Made by a program: the position numbers and the translations under genes. From Melampsora larici-populina 98AG31 (taxonomy: Eukaryota > Basidiomycota > Pucciniomycetes > Pucciniales > Melampsoraceae): a stretch of DNA of 64,000 nt. The notes under the pieces are model-generated. The model made no database searches. It was not told the DNA's origin and worked only from the letters and a program-made list of their open reading frames with translations. The DNA lies in assembly GCF_000204055.1 (NCBI RefSeq), contig NW_006768829.1:235663-299662 (forward strand), read 5' to 3'. Every line of letters begins with the position of its first letter. The stretch's first letter is position 1. Of this stretch, positions 23,159-33,822 are shown in pieces.

Positions 23159-24901
23159 TTATCCCAACAAAATTTGAGATGCCCAGAATACCAATCCACT
23201 GGACAATAAAGAGCAACCAAAATTGAGCCCCTTCAAAGGCGCAAACGGATTTCGGATACTTGTTGCAGCCGAGTTTTTGGCAGAATTTGCCGCCCACTTC
23301 ATGGACCCCAGCTTGGCTTGAAAATCTTCGGCTGGCCTTGCGAAACCGATCGCTGGTGTTGGATTTGCTCTGAAGACTGTGTAAACGTTCCTCATAAAGG
23401 ATGCTCCCACAATCCACATACTTTCTCCTGCAGCAGCACTAACAGCGCCCGTGGAGAAAACTGCACCATAACATTGGCTAGGATTTCCCTTGACGGGTTG
23501 AATATTGAAGCTTTCAGCGGAAACCGGGTAGGTGATTCCACCAAAGATCATAGCAAAATCAGGAGATGCGTCGCACGGGTAGGAGTAATATCCTATCATT
23601 GTCAAGAAAGCCGAGGAGTGGTGGATAAAGTAAACCAAACAAACGTCAGGTCTAGTTTCCTATTTCGATTCTTGTTCATCTCCCAAGACACCCCAGCTGA
23701 TTATGAAGAACATGTCTGACGTACCTTTGTAGTTTCCAGTGCCAGGTGTGGAGTTGGGGATTTGGCTGTAAACACTTTTGGCGACTTCGCTTGGGACACC
23801 GATCAAACTTGTACCCGAATCGATCAAAACTCGGTTGCTGTCTGTATTTGAGATCATCTGCCCACCCACACTGACGCCGTCGACGCTGACTTGCCAAAGC
23901 GAGGTATTTGTAAGGGGGACGTAATTGATGTCCCCATCATACAATTTTGATTCTACACCGCCAAGGGTGAGTATCCCGCCTGGGTGAAGCGCCGAGGAAG
24001 ATCTTGACGAGTCTTTGGTGAAACCAGACATTCCGATGGCAAAGGATTCAACATTTGCGGTCTGCCAAAACGGTGCAGGTCGCTCTGGCTCTGCGGATGC
24101 GAATCCCATCCCAAGCACACCTATTAAAAGACGAACCACTTCTCAGTTTTTGCTTCATCTATTCCTTTGAGAGTATCTATTTCACTCACCTGAGGCATCT
24201 GATATGTACATTCCTGTAGAGGTGGCAGTTACTACTCCAAACTTCTGGCCATCAACTTTAAACGAGCCTTGAGAGACGGTATCAGCACCCACGTATCCAT
24301 TGGCATAAGATGAATCCGCATAGAACATGCTGTAAATTGCCTTCGTAGCAACAAAGGTAGAAGATTTAGCTACGTTGAATAGTGCTCCAGCGATCTCATC
24401 CGACCCCAATCTACTTTTACTCTTATCCCTCGGATCAAAGGAAGCTACCCAAAGGGAAGTTGATCCAGTGTCAACCTGCACATTGAACTTTTGAGGTGGA
24501 ACTCCAACTTCAATAACACTGTAGTACTGGAGATTCATATAATTGCTGAGGCCTGTATTTCAAGAAGAAGAGACGAAGTTCACTTTAATTCTGGAACGCA
24601 TCATCAAGTTTTCGGCGAAGAAAGACTGACTAATACTTGAGGGAGCTTGAGCCTTCACAGCAAGCACGTTTCTTGCGGCGCCCTCGACGGCAGCGTCAGA
24701 ATTTAAAAAGGGATACTTAAGGAACATAATGTTGGCCTGCTTAACGACGAATTCAATGTCATCTTCATCTGAACTGATGCCCCCTGAAGAACTGTAAATG
24801 GGAAAAGATTCCCCTGAAACCAAAAGTAGTCTTATGGTGAAGATCAGAAGGCAAGGAAAGTAAACTCCGCAAAGGATAGTATGAGATGTGCTGGTATTCA
24901 T
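23159..24901 (-). CDS. Secreted aspartic protease (pepsin family A1), probably GPI-anchored
   Basis: Four exons on the minus strand (24901-24631, 24552-24190, 24120-23725, 23592-23159) with GT-AG introns of 78, 69 and 132 bp join to 487 codons and a stop. The start has a hydrophobic signal ([15 protein letters not shown]). A propeptide follows, then [13 protein letters not shown], the first catalytic motif [10 protein letters not shown] (about residue 120) and the second [11 protein letters not shown] (about residue 320). The C-terminus ends in a hydrophobic segment ([18 protein letters not shown]), which suggests a GPI signal as in yapsins. The family cleaves peptide bonds using the two aspartates. 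No stops or frameshifts; it looks like an active host gene among transposons. Confidence 0.9.
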
Positions 24902-26157
24902 GCTCGTGAAGTAAGATGGAATAAAAATAAGTGTCCTGATAAATATAGTGTTAGAAAGATATAATGATAGACAAATAGGTGATAAATTAATATAATGATA
25001 GAAGGTCGCAAGTCAGACGGGCGAGCGCCGAATTGTCCGAAGAGAATATAAACAGATAGGTATGAGATGTAGAGAAACTCGTTAACACTGAGGATTATAA
25101 GTGCTTGAAGGCGGGGCCGAAGGTGCTTGGTTGATGTATCCTTAGGAATTAGTTGACAGGTCGACTTCGCCTTCACTGCTAGAAAGGCTATGAAACCTGT
25201 GACAATGGCTCAAGAGTATCATATAGTATACATTATCCGAGATAAACCTGTTACATCGAGGTAACCAAGTCGAGTAATGTTATTGGCTCTCAACAAAACA
25301 ATCTGTCCACGAGCGAACGAGGGATATCATTCTGAGAGATGCGAAACATAAATCAAACATAGAATAGGAAATTGATGTTTTTGAAAAAAAGATGCCTCCA
25401 CTTTTGTTACCTGAGACAGTGGAGTTATGTTTCATGCCAATATGTTATCGCAGTGGTACCTGTGTTTTGAGTCCTACAAGTGTGGTTATCTCTCCTCTCG
25501 GACTTCTCTACATCCCACGTCACAATACTTCTTTTGTTACACAGCTCAAATCAGATTTCACCACCATCCCTATGTGTGAAACTCTTCCATTTTGAAAATC
25601 CTGCGCTCAATCTGTTCACAAGCACCTATTGATGAACAACTCGATCCTCTAACCATCCAGTCCACCGCGTATTGCGCCATCATTGATCCTCACCGTTCGC
25701 CAAATGTGTCTCCTTGATCTTCCCACCTTGGAGGTATGTAACCACGTATTGCGTGATCTTTGACCTACAATGTTTCACTCATGAGTTTCCGATGTGCCTA
25801 TCTCAGCAATCACCACCTCTACAGGGTGACCATTGTATTCAAATCTACCACACAGCAGCACCCGTCTCACCGCATGAGAAGACCCCAACTACAAATTGCG
25901 TCGTATCACGGTGTATGGCAAATCTTTCGAGTTATCTCCGTCGAGCAATATTTTGTGACTGATTCGCTCACATCGCCATGCTCCATGCCGATTACAACAT
26001 TCATGGCACCATCTCATCAACTATGAAGATCTCCTTTCACAATCTCTGAGGTTTGGCACTCACCAACTCGCGCCCGTTCTGCATCAACAACAACATCCCC
26101 AAATAACAATTCATATACATATATCATTGATCACTTCGGCCTTTTATTCAAAAAAAC
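24902..26157. other. Spacer between the protease gene and the S/Q-rich frame
   Basis: Probable promoter side of the protease gene. Open frames below 95 codons on both strands without recognisable motifs. A purine-rich AAAAAAACATGG context immediately precedes the ATG at 26158. Confidence 0.45.
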
Positions 26158-26620
26158 ATGGAATCAAATCAAAATCAAGATCAAACGATATCAATCGATT
26201 CATCATCTCAATCGTCAACTCAATCTAAATCTAATCAATCTTCTTTGCCAATTCATTCAGAATCAAAACCTTTGATCAAAACAACAACAACTCCTATTAT
26301 CCTTTTACGTCGACATGAAAGTTCTCCTAATCCTTCTTCTTCAACTCAACTTAAATCATCTGATTTAAACTTTCAAAATCATCAAAATCATACTTTGTTA
26401 ATCAATGGAAGATCAATTGATATTCAAATCACTAATCCTAATTTGATCTTTGGCTCTACTACTTCTCATATGATCACTGAAGAACCTCAATCTTAAACGA
26501 TATCTCATTCAGATCATTCATCTACATCCGCTCCAAGCCCTACCATTTCTGATAAAGGTGTCGATTGATTGGATGCTACAGTTGTGGAGGCTATGATGAC
26601 TGGTACAGTACATGGAAAAT
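26158..26620 (+). pseudogene. Serine/glutamine/asparagine-rich small protein, two in-frame stops
   Basis: I do not recognise it. ATG 26158 has a good fungal context. The 112-codon frame is rich in S, Q, N and T (DSSSQSSTQSKSNQSSLP, later LLINGRSIDIQITNPN). After TAA at 26494-26496 the same frame continues with similar composition (SHSDHSSTSAPSPTISDKG), then a TGA near 26566, then LDATVVEAMMTGTVHGK and a final stop near 26620. That suggests a gene of about 154 codons broken twice. Alternatively the 112-residue form is the real product. Confidence 0.4.
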
Positions 26621-27883
26621 AAATACACTTGCAAGCCGAAGTTGAAATGGCTTGGTTTGTGACCTCAATGTAGGTAGTCTCTCTTTTTTTCTACTTATAA
26701 TATTGACTCATTAGAATGGTCTCTGCCTTATCTTTGATTTTCGCGCGTGCGCATCTTCAGACAACATTGTTGTTATTGAGATTGATCTGATTTTAATCTT
26801 TCTGTCTTGAATAATACTATCATTCTCAATCTCAATCTTTTTTCATGACTATGTACATTCAACTGCATACTTGATTTTTGTTAATGGTTTGAGTTGCTTT
26901 TGGTAAACTTCATAAGTTAGGTGGGATCTTTAGGAAATGCTCAAAGGGAGAATCAGAGTGTTTTATGATGATTTTCATTCTTATGATTTCAACTATCATT
27001 TGGATCTTTGGATGTGATTGAAGATTGACTCTGTCAAGAATTCATAGGTTCTTCTTAAGCTTATAACACCAAATAGATGACACAATTTTGGTGAGAATTT
27101 AAGACATTAGTGATTTTCATCACAGCCTCAATGATTGATCTTTGCATCTAAATGAATCTTATGATGTTTTTTTGCAATTTTGTGCATATTTATTTGAATG
27201 GATTGGTCAAGAGTAAATATTGAAGTTGAATTGAAGATGATTGGTTGATAAGATGATGATTGATTAAGATGATAGTTAAGGTAGATGATAAGCTTAATAA
27301 TTAAGTATTTTGTATTTATTTTATCTCTTATTTTTTGAATTTTTATCCAAGATTAGGTGTTTAAATCTTGACTTGAATTAATGCTTGATTCAAATTCCCT
27401 TTGATTTGAAAATCTGAAACTACAAATCCAATCACTTCACTTCACTAACACTAACACTTTCAATCTTCAATCTTCAATCTCAATTGTACTTACTATTCAC
27501 TATATATCTGACCAGCGCATCTGTGGCCGGGAATTGATAGTGGTTATATCACTTTTGACTTCAATGTGCTCATCTGAACTGCATACAGAGCTTTCATGTG
27601 TTACCTTCTATCTCATATCTATGTATGTTTGCGTCTACTCAAAAACCAGGTTTAGGTCTCACTAGCTCTGGTGTAATCAATCATTGTGGCTACCGTCACT
27701 GAATCTGTCTGCAACTATGTGTACGCGCGTACCCTGTTCAGTGTTGACTCCAGTTAGTGTCATCAGCCCACAACTGGTCTATGCGCGTAGAAATACTGAT
27801 ACTGAGACATACCATTGGTGCCTATGGGGCGGCGGGCCGCCCACCTAATAATATTATAGACTCCAGATTCCATCAAATTCATC
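26621..27883. other. No recognisable gene
   Basis: AT-rich spacer with short direct repeats of TCAATCT near 27460-27480. No open frame above about 60 codons with a recognisable motif. Confidence 0.5.
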
Positions 27884-28425
27884 ATGTCAATGGAAAAACC
27901 CAACAATCTCCACCATCCTATTGAGTTCCAATTCATTGGTAGAGCTGGTCCAAGGGTAATTGTCATCCATCCTGCATACATTAGAATCTGCGATCCTTTG
28001 CTTAATGAATGTCTCATCATTTAGATCTACAAACAAAAGATCACGGACAAGGGGTTTGATGTGTATCACGGGGCTATTAAAACCACTGGGTTGAGCAGAG
28101 GTGCCGTTCTCTCAACTCCAATCAAGCTCATCACCATAAAGTCCAACAGCATTGACCTCAAGAGTGGCGACTTTTATTCCATGAGTTTCAAGTTGTTAGC
28201 TACCAATGATCCATGGGCTAACACCTAAACAAAACCACCAGTATCCATCCAGCTGCCATGACGCACTTGAAAGACATTGAAGTGGTTGAAACCGTCAACA
28301 AAGTTGCAATCAAAGCTTTTGGAACAATCGTAAAGAAATTCATTATTGCAGGCAACAACCCCGTGATCCGCCTGCGGTTATCATCACCTTGAAGTCTGTT
28401 GACATAGATCCTACTGCAAGTTGCC
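27884..28425 (+). pseudogene. Decayed unrecognised gene
   Basis: From ATG 27884 one frame reads MSMEKPNNLHHPIEFQFIG, RVIVIHPAYIRICDPLLNE, a TAG at 28022-28024, then IYKQKITDKGFDVYHGAIK, LKSGDFYSMSFKLLATNDP and TAA at 28226. The next coding-like stretch shifts frame (HPAAMTHLKDIEVVETVNK, KKFIIAGNN), and a third frame gives VIITLKSVDIDPT near 28375-28425. Amino acid usage and continuity argue for a real former gene. I cannot assign a family. CAG to TAG would explain the first stop. Confidence 0.45.
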
Positions 28426-28923
28426 TTTTGTTCTATAGCTTACAACATCATTCCGATTTGTTTCACACATTGCACTCTGACAGTCCTGCAGTGTGGTTTA
28501 CAAAACACAGCCCTGCCAGCTTGGAATGTGCTAAGAATTTGTGGCAAGTCGGTTCAGACGTCCACTTATGATTATCCGCGTGCATAATGCAGGATTGCGT
28601 GGGGGACGCATGAGATCTAATCGCCAGGTCAGGGAGATTAGAGATGCTGCAATTGCATCTGTACAACGCAAAGAGCCCCAAAATCACAGAAGTGGAGCGT
28701 AACACTTATCCCATCATCATTGCATTAGTGTTGTCCTGCTTGATTCATTTTGTGGTAGCAGGCCATGGTTAGGAGGTTATTGCCATGGGTGTTTAGCAGC
28801 AATCACAATCTATTTCTGCACTGTATATCTCATTGCTATGCTACAAATCTATCTTGAATAAATGAGTTTTTCTGGAGTCTTAATATGAAATTTAATTCAC
28901 AAGTTCTTGGTCTATGTGAGATA
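28426..28923. other. No recognisable gene
   Basis: Spacer between the decayed gene and the first MITE. Only short frames on either strand. Confidence 0.45.
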
Positions 28924-29135
28924 CAGCCATTCCGATATTTCTTGTCGCTCCGTTTTGAAAAAGAAAAAGTGAAACTCGGTGAAACCTAAGTTTTTACTCG
29001 ACAAAACTTTGAAATTGGCTGTAATTCAATGAAATACAGCCAATTTTCAGGTTTTAACCAGTTAAAACTTAGGTTTTGAGCTCATAAACTTTTTCTTTTC
29101 AAAAATGTGAGCGACAAGAAATATTGGAATGGCTG
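28924..29135. mobile_element. Small MITE with TA target duplication
   Basis: CAGCCATTCCGATATTTCTT at the left end is mirrored by AAGAAATATTGGAATGGCTG at the right end, with TA on each side (28922-28923 and 29136-29137). The inverted arms cover most of its 212 bp. TA duplication and a CAGCC terminus match the Tc1/mariner-like element that begins 700 bp to the right, so it is probably a non-autonomous relative. Confidence 0.75.
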
Positions 29136-29363
29136 TATGTGAGTATGTCTGTGAACGTCAGACAACCTCTTGCTGAGATTCACTTTACTTTGCACCATTC
29201 TTTGGCCTGCAATGACGTGATGTCTGGACGTATGCCCTGAGTGCCACATAGGTATATCCAATATCTGAGAGCTCAGCTTGAATACTTGCAGGCCTCAAGG
29301 GCGGCGAGCCCGCCCCCGATGCTCTAGTTCACCTACAGTACCAAACCTTGGACTTTGACATAA

Positions 29364-29797
29364 CACCGCGGGAATCATTAAGTGTGAAACCGGATTGAGA
29401 AAAGTCGCGGTGTCCAGGTCCGCTACTTCCTTCAATCACGGATCTCGTTTGCCATGGGTTTCCATAGGTTTGCAGCTTGTCTCGAGCTGCCCTCTACATA
29501 GTCATCCACTCAGGCTGTAGTATGGACTAATGGAGGTACCATATGTCTAGACTCTTGTAGCATATACATGATAAAGCTCATGACTCATACCTGATCTTGA
29601 GTGGTCTGAGGATATTGAAAGGAAAAACATGCATAACATGTACTGCAGCTCAGGCGGACAACTCGAGGGCAGCTTGATGCAAGCTAGCAAACCTATAGCA
29701 AACCTATGGCAAACGAGATCCGCAATTGAAGAAAGTCGCGGACCCGGACACCGCGACTTTGCTCAATCCGGTTTCACACTTAATGATTCCCGCGGTG
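29364..29797. mobile_element. MITE with long inverted repeats, TSD TAA
   Basis: CACCGCGGGAATCATTAAGT at the left end and its inverted copy at the right end (ACTTAATGATTCCCGCGGTG) are flanked by TAA at 29361-29363 and 29798-29800. The arms extend about 100 bp (GAAACCGGATTGAG, GATCTCGTTTGCCAT) with several mismatches. No coding capacity. The 3-bp duplication fits PIF/Harbinger or a TA-targeting family. Confidence 0.8.
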
Positions 29798-30443
29798 TAA
29801 CTTCATAAAGTTTTCAAAGGCATCGTGTTAATATTACAGCCGTTGTGAGAAATAATGGGTATTTTTTTTGTTCTCCAGATTTTACTCGTTTTCTGACTTT
29901 CCATTTCTTGGCCCTTTTGGACTTAGCAGTGGGTAAGGAACTGGTGATTCTCTTGCACATCCATCTTGCGAACACAAGTTCTTATTGCTCATTGCTTGTT
30001 CGAGCAGGATTCCTAATTGCTCATCTCTCGTTTGAGAAGAAAGACCTTGTCACCCACTGGACTGGAATGATCTTGCCGGCCGGGCAAGATGGCAGGGGTT
30101 ACTGTGATTACGCCTTCATTTCCTGGAAGCCTTTGAAGAAGTGCTACTCAACCGAAAAGTCATTTCATACGCCTGCTCCTCGACTTCTTTCATCCCATTT
30201 TTTGGACGCCCTTTCGACTCGGTGATTTGATTCTTCCTTTCAATATACCCTTTCCCTTTCACTTGCTTATTATAATCATATCAACTCAACCCACCCGTTT
30301 CTATCTGTTTAGCTGCGCTTATCAATCTATCACTGCCAACTTCGACTTGGAATCATCAAATTGAATCAAAGCTCTTAACAGTCAGTAATCCTATCATGAT
30401 TTGGGTTGATCAAATGCTGACCTCTCTATGTTTCTCGCCAGCT

Positions 30444-32333
30444 ATGCCTTACAAACCGATTCAGAATTTGATCCACAAGGGCGAGAATCCCGAGGAGGGT
30501 AAGTAACATGACTCAAAATGCCTCGCTTCTTCATATTACTGATATGGATCTCTTGAAGTGTTTGATCCGGCCTATTTGATTGCGGATGGGGATGACGCCC
30601 CAGCCCGTCATCCAATGCTCAAGCGGCTCTGGCGTCAAGGAACGGAGAGCCGTCGCTTGATGGAAGAGAGCCAATCTTTCATCATCGGTGTGACTTTCAA
30701 AATTCACACAAAGAATACGGTTGAGGTTACGCCCGGAATGGCCAAACAACAGGCTCCTTCCAAATTAACCGCCGGGAAAAAAAACCACCACCACCTCCTA
30801 AGTTTGCCATCATCAATTCATCTGACTTCAAGGATGGACAGGTGTTGGATTTCAAAGTTTTTATGTATGGCAAGTCGCTGAATGAGTTGAAGGACTTGGT
30901 TGGCAATGTGTGCAACCATTACTTCACTGGGATCAAGAAAGTCGTGCTTGATAGAGAGTTGACTCCGTTGTTGAACTGGAATGCAAGTGTGGGGTCCAAG
31001 AAAACGAGATTAATTGATTTCAAAAGTTATCAGGAGTTTGTCAACAATTGGGGAAAGAGTCAATTGTCCAAAGGCGTCATCCATATCGTGCTGGAGAAAC
31101 CGCAAGTTAAGGAAAAGAAAAACGCCCAGGTGAGATTGTTTTGGTGTTCCACTTCTTCTCAAGTGTTTTAACTGATGAGATTGCTTTAATGTGCTCTTCT
31201 GAACCATGTGGCTAATAGGCTAGCGGCGCGGTGGCTTTCATCCAAGGCACCGCTGGGCCCAACGCGATTGAAGCAGAACTCGCAGCTTCCAAGGAGGAAA
31301 CAGTGGTGGCTAAAGAAGAGACTGTGGTAAGCTTAGTGTTGACTTTGTATCCTTCCACATCTATTGCTAACCAATTGTTTATTTCAACATTCATGTAGGC
31401 TGTCAAAGCGGCTAAGGAACTCGAACTTGAAGCAGCGTCCATTTACCAGGATCACCTCGAGTGAGCCCTTGGAGGAGATGGGGCTATCTTGACAGCCCCT
31501 TGGGACCCAAACCTCTATTATCGATTTACACATTGATGTGCGTTCATATGGGCAAAAGCTGTGGTAAGCTTGTCCCTTCCATCTGTTTTTTCCAGCCTAA
31601 GCTGACATCAAATATCCTCTCCAGCGCGACGGCTTAACAACCCGCGGAATCTCTCCTAACACGGTTGAATACAAGCATGAGATGTTCAAAAATGTCGTTG
31701 TTCATAAGGATATGAACGTTGAAGACCAAGTCAATAAACGCTACCCTGTGGCCACCCCAAGAGCCAAACAAACTACCTCAAAGCAAAGAAACTTCTTTGC
31801 CAACACTCCTCCAGTTGAAATGAAGATCAAGACTGAGCCGATCAGTCCTTCCGGTTCCAAACGCAAATTGAAGATGACCTCCGCCTCCAGCAAGGTAACT
31901 TCCCACAAGAAAGTAAAGAAGGAACCTGGTGAGTTTATGGTTTTCGATTATCATGTATGGTGAATGATAATCAAACTGATGATCTTGTGATGTTTGTCCA
32001 GATGCTGGTATGACTTCGAGCAAATAGATCTCCCTGTTGACTGACAAGGAAGTTCTCAAGTCAGAATCTCACGTTTCGGACTCCGATGTGGAATTTGTGG
32101 TTACGCACACGACTCTTTTGGACAATTTCCTATTTGAATGTGATGTTTCCCGTAACAATGTCACCACTTGAGCGATACTCTGCAAGGCTCAGGTCCAGTC
32201 TTGGACTGATCTGGTCCCCAGTGTCCAGATGACCGCCAACGTCTTAACAGAGCATGGAATGACCTTCAAGTTAGCTAATCGCCTCATCAAGGCAGATTCT
32301 CAAAATCAACCTTCCACTTCCACCAATTGAAGT
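30444..32333 (+). pseudogene. Partner gene of the Tc1/mariner-like element, unrecognised, broken
   Basis: Exons start at ATG 30444 (MPYKPIQNLIHKGENPEE). The splice to 30559 gives FDPAYLIADGDDAPARHP. The frame then slips by one base in an A8 run at 30777-30784, continues KFAIINSSDFKDGQVLDFK and DRELTPLLNWNASVGSKK, and splices to AVAFIQGTAGPNAIEAELA. In-frame stops are TGA 31462, TGA 31534, TAG 32025 and TGA 32169, yet coding-like sequence continues (GGDGAILTAPWDPNLYYR, ILCKAQVQSWTDLVPSVQM) to about 32333. A lysine-rich stretch (VTSHKKVKKEP) suggests nuclear localisation. Function unknown. Its place inside the TIRs suggests a role in transposition. Confidence 0.6.
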
Positions 32334-32964
32334 TTGTTCCAATCTGACCTCCTTTTGATTCAACACTTCCCAAAATAAGAGTTTTTTAAATTGGTTCTTT
32401 GGCGATTGGCTTGTATTTTCTTTTATACATGCAACTTTTCCCTTTTTCAATACCGTTTTTAAATCTTTCAATATGTTACCTAGGGGGTAACCCAATTGTA
32501 ATTGGTCTCAATGGCCTTATTTGAAATTATTGCTAGGTTATGTTATGTGAATCAAAGATGCCAGTTCGGCCATGTTGGCGTTCCAGATTTGCCGCGCTAC
32601 CAACTGCCCGGTGACTCCCCAAAAAGGCAAGAATACTTGCAAACATGTATTGCTAGCCTTCTGTGAAACAGCAGTCGCAAACACAAGTTCACCGTATGAA
32701 CTTGATGAGTTTTTGTCTTTGAGAGTCTTACGGTCATTACCCTCCAACTTTTCAAGTGGCCGCTCAAAATCTCGAGAATCTCATGTGGTTTGGTTTGCCA
32801 ATACAATAGATTTCAAAAGAAAAACATGTGGTGCACCGGGCAAGGTGACTAAGCAAAGCCACACTGTTGAATTCGAAACTTTTGATTGCTTAATTTCAAC
32901 TACCACTGTGGCAAGATGACAGGAAAGAAAATGAGGCATAGGGTACAAATCAATGACAACTGGT
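32334..32964. other. Spacer between the two element genes
   Basis: Holds a 115-codon plus frame (32572-32919) with several cysteines but no domain I recognise. It lies tail-to-tail between the partner gene and the transposase gene. Confidence 0.4.
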
Positions 32965-33822
32965 CTACATATAGCCGCTACCTTTGAAAAGCTTGTCGCA
33001 CAAACCCTCTGTGAAAACTTCCATCATGGAAAACCATACCACAGCCCGCTCCCCATCAGCATCAATGGCCCCTCGAAGTCCCTGGGTCCTTTGGAGGTTC
33101 GCTTTCACCGGTGAGAAACCCTTCTCAATTGGATTGAGGTCCGGGCTATACGCGGGTAAATATATCAACCTTACACCACGAGCTTCACATAAATCAGCCA
33201 CCGAGCCACCATGATGAATTGGGGCGTTATCTAGAACAAGCACAGAGTTCCGAGCCGGCCATGGATTCATGGCCGGTGACTATGTAAATTACATGTTCAT
33301 TAGCAATCAAAACATCATTCCATCAAATCCATGGGTCCAGCTCACCAAGTGGTCTTCCAAAAAAGCTTTGAAATCAATGCGAGAATACCCACCGCGCTTA
33401 ATGGTGATTGCCAATAGGCCATCCAAGGAAATAGCCGGTAACGCCAGCCAACGGCCTGATTGAGTTGGCCTGGCAAGTCGGGGGGTATGCTCGCCAATGG
33501 GTGCACATGCGTAGTCGCAATACATATACTGTTTCGCAATTGCGGTTTCATCTAGGGGTCCAAGCCGATCGATGAATCAGTACACAGCAAAACAAACCAT
33601 GAAGAACGCATTGGCTCACCAGCGAAGACAAGGCAACGGGGGTCAATGTCCAGTACCCTTGCCATATAAGCCCCTTGGGCGGCCAAACTTTGATTTGGGT
33701 GAACGGTACGTGCTTTATTTTGTGTCCAACACAATCTGTCGCGTAGCTCAGTTGAAAGTGTCTTGATTGATACATGTTTATAAAATTGTTCCATGATTTT
33801 GCTTTGGAGTTCGTCTAGGTAT

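Noticed and set aside
28914..29143. ATGTGAG 7-bp direct repeats around the small MITE as a hAT-type duplication
   Set aside because: They are not placed symmetrically against the inverted ends; TA immediately outside CAGCC...GGCTG fits better.
29845..30225. 126-codon plus frame
   Set aside because: It begins inside the terminal repeat of the Tc1-like element and shows no domain or sensible composition; probably chance.
32572..32919. 115-codon cysteine-containing plus frame
   Set aside because: No zinc-finger spacing or family resemblance; overlaps an equally open minus frame.
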